DNA from: CAYLLN01 sp036496265 | GTDB taxonomy: Bacteria; Planctomycetota; Planctomycetia; Pirellulales; Pirellulaceae | Length of the DNA stretch: 23,661 nucleotides | NCBI GenBank assembly: GCA_036496265.1 | Contig: DASXLL010000188.1 | Location: forward strand, 1-23,661 | Direction of reading: 5' to 3' | In this document: one piece after another, positions 1 through 6,700 of the stretch | Layout: each line of letters opens with the position of its first letter | Position numbering within the stretch: the stretch's first letter is position 1 | Made by a program: the position numbers and the translations under genes | The notes under the pieces: generated by a model | Seen by the model: the letters and a program-made list of their open reading frames with translations, nothing else | Database searches by the model: none | Told to the model about the DNA's origin: nothing

Positions 1-1212
1 GTGCCATTGGAGATTGAGCTGCGATGCGGAGGGAACGTGTTGAAAGCGTCGTTTCACTTTTCGGGTAACGGCATCCAGAACCGGACTCATTCCCTTGGAC
101 AATGTGGGTACAAAGCTAAGGAGAACCCCGGTGCCGTTAACTTGCGGTCCGTTGTGGAGGTCATTCATCAACGTCGTAGCAAGCTGCTCACTGAGAAGCG
201 GTGGAACCGCATTTCCGATGAGCTGAACAATGTCCCTTGATCCGCCCATGAACTTGAACTCATCAGGAAATGTTTGTAATCTCGCGCACTCTCGGATTGT
301 CAGGGGACGGTCCTCGCTCGGGTGCAAGAACTCGTTGAGCGCCCCTCCTGTTATCGCTTTCGATGGTTCGCCGCCCACAAGCCTTCGCAGACCAGCAGGA
401 GCGCCTCCGCGCCGTTCACTTGGCGTACCGTCCTTCACTCGCCGAAAGGCTCTTCGTCGAAAGCTGTCATGCCATAGGCGTTCCGGCAGATCGCGCATTC
501 GCTGACCCGGCTTTAGCAGCCGCGCGCGCCGCAGGTCATCTTCGCTGAGCGCCGTGAAATCATGATCAAGTGAGAGCGGGACTTGACCGCGCTCGGACGC
601 AGGCGGCAGGCCAGCGATAGCTTCCTCCAACGATGGAGTTTTCGGGAGATGCTGTCCGGCGAGGTGCGCCCCCGGTGCGCCGTATGCCGTATGAGTTGGC
701 TGCGATACCGATGGGTTTGACCCCATGATTCCAATCGCGATGACGCGCTTTCGATGCTGCGGCACACCGAAATTGGCAGCATTGAGCTTGAACACACGAA
801 CGCGGTAGCCAGCTTCTATTACCGGTTCGAGTAGGTCGAAAACGTATTTGCCATCTGCCCCGGTAAGGAAACCTTCGACGTTTTCAAAGAGAAATGCCCG
901 AGGACGATCTCTGGCAACTAGTTCTCCGAACGTACGCACAAGCGAATTTCGATGATCGTCAGGCCGTCGAAGGCCCGCCGAAGAAAATCCCTGACAGGGA
1001 GGGCCCCCCACGATTAAATCGCACCGTGGAAGTGAAAGTCCTGTTGTGATGTCTACGCACGTCGCTTGATGCGCAAAATTAGCGTTGTATGAGTTGACGG
1101 CTAGGTCCCAGCTATCAAAGGCCGCGACAACCTCAAAATGGGCCCTTTGAAGTCCGAGCGACAATCCGCCAACGCCGCAAAACAGATCAACTACAGCAAG
1201 GCGCGGTGACAT
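1..1212 (-). CDS. DNA (cytosine-5-)-methyltransferase, 3' end off window
   Basis: Transfers a methyl group from S-adenosylmethionine to C5 of cytosine in a specific DNA site. I translated the complement of 1212-1 and found 404 open codons with no stop, so the C-terminus lies beyond the left edge. The family motifs appear in order: motif I DLFCGVGGLSLG (residues ~9-20), motif IV GGPPCQGFS with catalytic Cys73, motif VI ENV (110-112), motif VIII QHRKR (152-156), and motif X QLIGNAVPP (330-338). The variable target-recognition region lies between VIII and X. The ATG at 1212 is the first start after an in-frame TAG, with GGAG about 6 bases upstream. At least 66 residues follow motif X. No restriction endonuclease is visible on the right; a partner could lie to the left. 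One 60-base block (841-900) is 48% GC, lower than much of the window, which weakly suggests transfer. Target site unknown. Confidence 0.95.
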   Translation of the reverse strand, partial: MSPRLAVVDLFCGVGGLSLGLQRAHFEVVAAFDSWDLAVNSYNANFAHQATCVDITTGLSLPRCDLIVGGPPCQGFSSAGLRRPDDHRNSLVRTFGELVARDRPRAFLFENVEGFLTGADGKYVFDLLEPVIEAGYRVRVFKLNAANFGVPQHRKRVIAIGIMGSNPSVSQPTHTAYGAPGAHLAGQHLPKTPSLEEAIAGLPPASERGQVPLSLDHDFTALSEDDLRRARLLKPGQRMRDLPERLWHDSFRRRAFRRVKDGTPSERRGGAPAGLRRLVGGEPSKAITGGALNEFLHPSEDRPLTIRECARLQTFPDEFKFMGGSRDIVQLIGNAVPPLLSEQLATTLMNDLHNGPQVNGTGVLLSFVPTLSKGMSPVLDAVTRKVKRRFQHVPSASQLNLQWH

Positions 1213-1564
1213 CCATGCTCCATCGTCAGGATAAAATCTGCGCCTCTAGATTATCAAATCGGACGCCGCGCGTGAAAGGACCGCCGTTCGCAATCCTCCT
1301 TATCCGCAATACAGGATGGTGCGGCACTCGCCGGCTATTCCCCTATAATTTCAGCGGTGGGGTCTCCGGCCGCGACCGGACATGTGCGGTCGGAATGAGA
1401 GGTGCGGTCGGAATGAGTGGCGCGGTCGGAGACCGGCCACAACATGGTGGTGGCCACGAGTTGGCGCGACGATCACGGCGCCCATTCAGGGCATGGGCTC
1501 TTTTGGTGGATTGCGTACCGGGGAGCACTGCCGGAACTCAAGCAAAGACGGACCACCCGTCGGC
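1213..1564. other. intergenic region without a supported gene
   Basis: About 350 bases between two leftward genes. Open frames here lack family similarity and ribosome-binding sites. The only structure I see is the 18-base tandem repeat at 1384-1431. A promoter for the methyltransferase is expected here, but I cannot point to a convincing one. Confidence 0.5.
1384..1431. repeat. 18-base tandem repeat, about 2.7 copies
   Basis: The unit GTGCGGTCGGAATGAGWG begins at 1384 and 1402, and a partial diverged third copy begins at 1420. The core GCGGTCGGA is kept in all three. It lies in a gene-free stretch, so it is not explained by protein repeats. Confidence 0.7.
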
Positions 1565-1894
1565 CTAAAAGCCCAGGCCGTAGTAGAGGCGTTGGTAATA
1601 CATGTCTTGATACGGCCGATAGCCGCCGACGTAGCCAGCGCCATAGGGGGCGGTTTGGGGATAGATGGGAGCGACGTAGGGGGCGTAGCCGTAGCCGCCG
1701 CCGTAGCCATTCCCGTAACCGCCGTAGTTGTTGCCGTAGGCTCCGTAGCCACCATTGCCGCCGTAAACGACGACGGCCGGAGTGACGGCGTAGTTGCGAT
1801 GGTGTTGGTAGGGGCTTTGGGCCTGAGCGGTGGTGCAAATTCCGCCGGCGAGCAAAAGCGTAATGGCCAGGAGCTGCAGGAGGGTGCGTTTCAT
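1565..1894 (-). CDS. small secreted Gly/Tyr-rich protein
   Basis: A 109-residue protein I do not recognise as a named family. Residues 1-25 form a clear Sec signal peptide (MKRTLLQLLAITLLLAGG, ending TAQA before Q), so it is exported. The mature part, about 84 residues, is low complexity and dominated by Gly and Tyr (blocks such as YGGYGNGYGGGYGYAPY) with Pro and Asn. Such composition suits a flexible or self-associating surface or wall protein; that is inference. An AAGGA ribosome-binding site lies about 10 bases before the ATG at 1894. The opposite strand carries a longer open frame, but the leader peptide and binding site favour this strand. No operon partner is evident. Confidence 0.75.
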   Translation of the reverse strand: MKRTLLQLLAITLLLAGGICTTAQAQSPYQHHRNYAVTPAVVVYGGNGGYGAYGNNYGGYGNGYGGGYGYAPYVAPIYPQTAPYGAGYVGGYRPYQDMYYQRLYYGLGF

Positions 1895-2291
1895 TGCCGA
1901 TCATCCTTTGAAAAATGGGGGGTATGCCCTCACCCCGGCCCTCTCCCAGAGGGAGAGGGAGGTTTTTTGGATAGGCTCGAAATAGTTGGTGCTTGTGTGA
2001 CTCTACTGACTTAAGGGCCGGCTGGCTCGCGAACCCGACAGCCGGGGATCACAAATCTGTAACGGGAGAGAAAAGGAGGGAAGCCAGTGACGGACTTGCG
2101 ACGGCAGGATCGGGACCGGCCCAGCGCGAGCTTCGCCCTCCCAAGGAATTCGTCCACTCGCCCGATGCTTTCGCGTGCAGTTTGCGACCGGTATATTCAC
2201 GACGACATCAACCGTCTGCCGGACTGTTTCTGCAAGGCAGGCGATATTCCCCAGCCATCCAAACATTCCCGCCTCCCCGGAGCCATCGATC
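1895..2291. other. divergent intergenic region
   Basis: About 400 bases between the leftward Gly/Tyr-rich gene and the rightward DUF3500 gene. It should hold both promoters, but I cannot assign boxes confidently. It contains the palindromic repeat at 1927-1960. The open frames across it (such as the upstream extension of the DUF3500 frame) lack support. Confidence 0.5.
1927..1960. repeat. palindromic repeat, CCCTCTCCC-AGA-GGGAGAGGG family, copy 1
   Basis: A 9-bp perfect stem with a 3-base loop, preceded by CCCTCACCCCGG and followed by AGGTTTTTT. Two other copies are at 8556 and 19743. The T-run gives this copy terminator character for the plus strand, although no plus-strand gene ends just before it. 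Confidence 0.9.
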
Positions 2292-3341
2292 ATGTCACGC
2301 CGCCGTTTTGTTGCCGGTTCTGTCGCCGTTGCCGTCGTCCTGTGTGTGACGGGGGCGTGGGCCTATTACAAGTTGGCCGGGGCCGGCGAGACGATGCTGG
2401 AGGAGGCGAACAAGTTCTTGGCGACGTTTAGCGGAGAGCAAAAGGCGAAGGTGGCGATTGCGTATGACGAGAAGACGCGGACGGATTGGCATTTCATTCC
2501 GAAGCCGGATGGGGCCCGCGAAGGCGTCAAAGTGCGCGATATGAACGAGGCGCAGCGGAAGGCGGCCCATGCGCTGCTCAAGGCGGCGTTGAGCGACGCG
2601 GGGTATGGCAAGGCAACGAAGATCATGTCGCTGGAGGGGCTGCTCCATGAGTTGGAGAAGGGGAAGGGGAACAAGAATGCTCGCGATACGGAGCGGTATT
2701 TCTTTACGGTGTATGGGACGCCGACGCCGGAATCGAAGTGGGGGCTGAGCGTCGAAGGGCATCACTTGTCGCTGAATTTCGTCGTCGATAAGGGGCATGT
2801 GGTGAGCACGACGCCGTCGGCGTTTGGGGCGAATCCGGCGATTGTGAAAAACGACAATTTGCCGAACATTCCGAAGGGGACGCGGGTGCTGGCGAAGGAG
2901 GAGACGTTGGCTTTGGAACTTCTCAAATCACTGACGCCGGAACAGAAGAAGGAAGCGACGCTCGACGAGGTGCCGAAAGAGGTTCACAACGCCGGCGAGG
3001 CTCAGCCAAAGACGGATTTGCCCAAGGGCGTGTCGGCGGAGAAGCTGGCGGGCGAGCAAAAGAGCAAATTGCGGACGCTAGTCGAGGAATATGCGAACAG
3101 TTTTCCGCCGGATGTGGCGAAGGAGCGGATGGAGGCAATTCGATCGGGCGGCGTGGAGAAAATCAGCTTCGCCTGGGCCGGCAGCGAGAAGGAAGGGGAA
3201 GGCCGATATTACCGCATTCAAGGGCCGACGTTTCAGATCGAGTTTATCAACGTGCAGGCGGATTCAGCCGGCAATCCCGCGAATCATATTCACAGCGTGT
3301 GGCGGGATGTGCGGGGCGATTTTGCCGTGCCGTTGAAGTAA
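2292..3341 (+). CDS. DUF3500 family protein with Tat-like leader
   Basis: A 349-residue protein matching the DUF3500 family from recalled family features: an early EANKFLATFSGEQKAK segment, RTDWHFIPKP, AAHALLKAALSDAGY, the EGHHLSLNF core, FGANPA, and the C-terminal YYRIQGPTFQIEF plus NHIHSVWRD. Biochemical function of the family is unknown to me. The N-terminus SRRRFVAG followed by a hydrophobic stretch ending AWA resembles a twin-arginine export signal, so it is probably periplasmic or membrane-anchored. The ATG at 2292 is chosen over the longer frame from 2175 because the leader starts there and CGGAG lies about 9 bases upstream. The two following genes run the same way, with 15 and 58 bases between them, which suggests cotranscription. 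The conserved histidines could bind metal; that is inference. Confidence 0.9.
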   Translation: MSRRRFVAGSVAVAVVLCVTGAWAYYKLAGAGETMLEEANKFLATFSGEQKAKVAIAYDEKTRTDWHFIPKPDGAREGVKVRDMNEAQRKAAHALLKAALSDAGYGKATKIMSLEGLLHELEKGKGNKNARDTERYFFTVYGTPTPESKWGLSVEGHHLSLNFVVDKGHVVSTTPSAFGANPAIVKNDNLPNIPKGTRVLAKEETLALELLKSLTPEQKKEATLDEVPKEVHNAGEAQPKTDLPKGVSAEKLAGEQKSKLRTLVEEYANSFPPDVAKERMEAIRSGGVEKISFAWAGSEKEGEGRYYRIQGPTFQIEFINVQADSAGNPANHIHSVWRDVRGDFAVPLK

Positions 3342-3356
3342 TAGCAGCATCGAAAT

Positions 3357-3659
3357 ATGCCGACGAAGCCGACGACTGAGATAAAAGCTCGCCTCGGCTG
3401 TGGGTTTTTGTGTGTTTCGGCGGTGCTGACGTGTGTGCTGTTGGCGATCAACGGGCTGATCGTCATGAATTTGGTCAATGCGATTCTGCCGACGCTGCCC
3501 GAGGAGATGCAGCAGCACCGGGTGGCTCAGGCGGTGGTGTTTCTGGGCCCGCTGGCGCTGTTGGTTGTCGAGTGGTGGGCGTGTGATGTGGCGATTGATT
3601 GGCTGAGGCCGGCGGGCAGGCAGGAGACAGCGGACAGGGAACAGGGGACAGACAGATAG
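3357..3659 (+). CDS. small two-helix membrane protein
   Basis: A 100-residue protein not recognised as a family member. Two hydrophobic segments, around residues 13-40 (LGCGFLCVSAVLTCVLLAING) and 60-75 (AVVFLGPLALLVVEWW), predict an inner-membrane protein with both ends on the same side. It starts 15 bases after the DUF3500 stop, so cotranscription is likely. The ribosome-binding site is weak. The last eleven residues (RQETADREQGTDR region) are encoded by a heptad repeat at 3623-3650, so the native C-terminus may have been shorter before the repeat arose. Confidence 0.65.
   Translation: MPTKPTTEIKARLGCGFLCVSAVLTCVLLAINGLIVMNLVNAILPTLPEEMQQHRVAQAVVFLGPLALLVVEWWACDVAIDWLRPAGRQETADREQGTDR
3623..3650. 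repeat. heptad tandem repeat A (GGRRACA type)
   Basis: Four consecutive 7-base units: GGAGACA, GCGGACA, GGGAACA, GGGGACA. They encode the C-terminal tail of the small membrane protein and end just before its stop. Confidence 0.75.
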
Positions 3660-3717
3660 TGTTGCGGGCAAGGTCGCTGGGAGTGTGTTATTGTGGCGGA
3701 ATAACTCTCGGGGGCTG

Positions 3718-6700
3718 ATGACGATGGTTGTTTCGGGACAAATGGCACGGGCCGCGGCGTTTAGTTGTTGGCTTGCGGCGTCGTTGATGGCAATGGCCGC
3801 GGTGGCTCAAGAAGAAGCGGAGGATTCGCCGTTTCGGCCAGGTTTAGTGGCGACTTATTCGGCTGGCGGGCAAGCAGCGACGCGGGTCGATGAGGTGGTG
3901 GCGTTTGATTGGCAAGACGCGGCGGCGGATGAGCGGTTGGCGGCGGGGGAGTTCGCGGCGACGTGGCGGGGGCGGCTTTGGGCGCGGGGGGCGGGGGAGT
4001 ATCGGCTGAGTTGCTATGTGCAGGGCGAGGTGGAGATCAAGCTGGGGGGGAAGACGCTGATTGAGGGGCGTAGCGAGCAGCCGGGGTGGTTGGAGTCGCA
4101 GCCGGTGGCGTTGGATTTCGATCATCACCCGATTGAGATTCAATATCGCCGCAATACGCCGCAGGGACAGCTCAAGCTGTTTTGGAGCGGGCCGGATTTT
4201 CGGCTGGAGCCGCTGCCGGCGTGGGCGCTGGTGCACGAGCGGGAGCAATCGCCGGTGGTGGTGTTTGAACGGGGACGGCAGCTGGCCGCGGCGCTGCGGT
4301 GTGGGGCGTGTCATAAGGATAAGTCGGCTTCGATGGTGACTGCGCCGGCGCTGGATCGGTTGTCGGGCAATGTGAATGAGGCGTGGCTGGTAGATTGGTT
4401 GGCATCGCACGGTGAAGGCAAGGCGAGTGGGTCGTCGCGGCGGATGCCGGATTTGGGGATGAGTCGGGAGGAGGCGGAGGCGGTGGCGGCATGGTTGGTG
4501 CGCGAGCCGGCGGTGAAAAACGAACCGAGAATCGAACAGAAGGAAACGAAGGTAACGAAGGACGATTCAACATCGAAGACGACTGCGGATTCGAAAAGCA
4601 AGAAGAAGAAGGGCGAGGAGAAGCCGAAGCCGTCGGCGGAGGAAGGGGAGAAGTTGCTGCTGACTCGCGGGTGTTTGGCGTGTCATCAACTGGGAGCGTT
4701 GGGATTGAGCGGTTTGTTTGGCGGCGGAGATTTGACGGCGCTGTTTCAAAAACGGCCGGCGGATTTTTTTATGCGATGGTTGGCGGATCCGGGGGCGATT
4801 AATCGGGAGCATCGGATGCCGGTGTTTCAGTTCACGGCGGATGAGATGACGTCGCTGGGATTATGGGCGAAGCGGGTGGCGGCTGTAGGGAATGCCCTCC
4901 GTGGCGTTCCGAGCGCGGCTGAGAAATCGTCCAAGCGGGAACTGATAAAACATGGTGAAAAGTTAGTCGCATCGTTCAAATGTGCGGCGTGTCATTCGTT
5001 GTCGCGGGAGAAAACGGTGACGCCTGCGGCCGATCAGAAAGAATTGACGGCGGCGAGCGATTGGGCGCGGTCGTGTGCTGGCCAGCCGCGACGGGAGAAG
5101 GGGCAGCCGGGGTATCGGCTCGTAAAAGAAGATGCTGAGGCGTTGAAGACTTATTACACGACTGCTCGGCCGAGTTCGGGGCGGTTATCGATGCAGGCGC
5201 GGGGGAGGGATTTGCTGGCGCAGCTCAACTGTTTGGCGTGTCATCAGCGGGAAGGAGTGGAGAGGGCGACGCTGGCGGGTGTTGGTGGGCCGGCGCTCGC
5301 TGGGGCGAGCTTGTCCCACCCTACGGGAGATAAGGAAATGGTGGGCACAGCCCACCCCACGTTGCCGGCTTTGCAGGACAAGCTGGCGGCGGTGGCGGAG
5401 GCGCACGGGGATTTGGCGGCGCTGGTGCCGGCGATGACGCCGCCGGCGCTGAATAGCGTGGGGGATAAGCTGGTTGATGCGGCTTTGGAGGAGTCGATCG
5501 TGCGGAAAGGTCGGCCGCACCGGCCGTATTTGTTGGTGCAGATGCCGAAGTTCGAGTTGTCGAAGGAGCAGCTGGGGGCGCTGACGGCGTATTTTGTGGC
5601 GACGGATCGAATATCGGAGCGTAGGCCTCACGCTCCGCGTGAGGAGCCCAAAGCCGACGCCGGTCCAACTGCCGGGCTCGTCTCGCGGAGCGAGACGGCT
5701 ACAAAGGCGGCATTCGCCGCGGCGGGACCGCGGTTGGTGACGACGGATGGGTTGGCGTGTACGAGTTGCCATCAGGTGGGGTCGGTGCTGCCGATGAAGG
5801 CGCCGCTGAACGCGCGGGGGCCGGATATGTCGATGCTCGGCAGCCGGATTCGGCGGGAGTGGTTCGATCGGTGGTGCAACAATCCGGCGCGGATTGTGCC
5901 GCGGATGGAAATGCCGGCGGTGAAGATTCCGGTGCGTGGTGTTTTGAACGACAACGTCGAGGATCAACTCGCCGCGGTCTGGCACATCCTCAACACGCCG
6001 GGGTTTCAGCCGCCGGAGCCAGACCCGGTGCGCGTCCTGCGGCTCTCAGGCATTCCCGAAAAGAACGAACGGCCGATTGTCATTCACGACGTAGTGAAAG
6101 ACGGCGAGAAAACGTATTTGTTTCCGCTCGTCATTGGTCTACCTAATCGGCACAACGTGCTCTTCGATCTTGAAACGAATCGGCTGGCCGCGTGGTGGCT
6201 GGGAGATACGGCGAGGCAACGCACGAAGGGCAAATCCTGGTATTGGGAGATGGGCGGGAAGTCGATTTTTGAACCGGGGTTTAGCGACTCAGAGCTATCG
6301 CTTTGGATCGAGGGCAAACAACGATTTCCGGAGGCAATCTCGCAATTTCAATGCGAGCTTGGCGAATATTCAGCAAGGACTTCATTTCCTGAAACAAAAC
6401 AACCGGCCGAAGTAATTCTCAATGTTGAGCGAAGTTTTCCTACAACGGAAGTTAGTATTTCAAACGGTGGTAAGTTTATAAAAGTTGGTGGCAGCGACTG
6501 GTTTTGGGAACTGAACGGCAGCGACGGCATCGGGGTAAGACGCGATATCGCTCTGCAGGGTCATGGGACGGTTAACAGGGCGAACTTTAGGGTCGTGAGT
6601 GAACAGGCTGCCCGTGCCGGTAACTGGGACCCGAAATCGCGAACATTTCGAGTGTCTGGTATTGCCGACACGTTCATTCGTGTGGGTGCCCCAGAGCAAA

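Noticed and set aside
1..505. Plus-strand open frames at 1-240 and 230-505
   Set aside because: They are on the opposite strand of the motif-complete methyltransferase, with no family similarity.
1913..1975. T-run after palindromic copy 1 as terminator of a plus-strand gene
   Set aside because: No plus-strand gene ends just before it, so I kept it as a repeat only.
1382..2014. A 210-codon plus-strand frame
   Set aside because: It covers the 18-base repeat, the Gly/Tyr-rich gene in antisense and the palindromic repeat; no ribosome-binding site and no leader. The minus-strand gene has both.
5185..5985. A 266-codon minus-strand frame opposite the cytochrome gene
   Set aside because: Arg/Pro/His-rich, typical antisense composition; the plus strand has CXXCH motifs.
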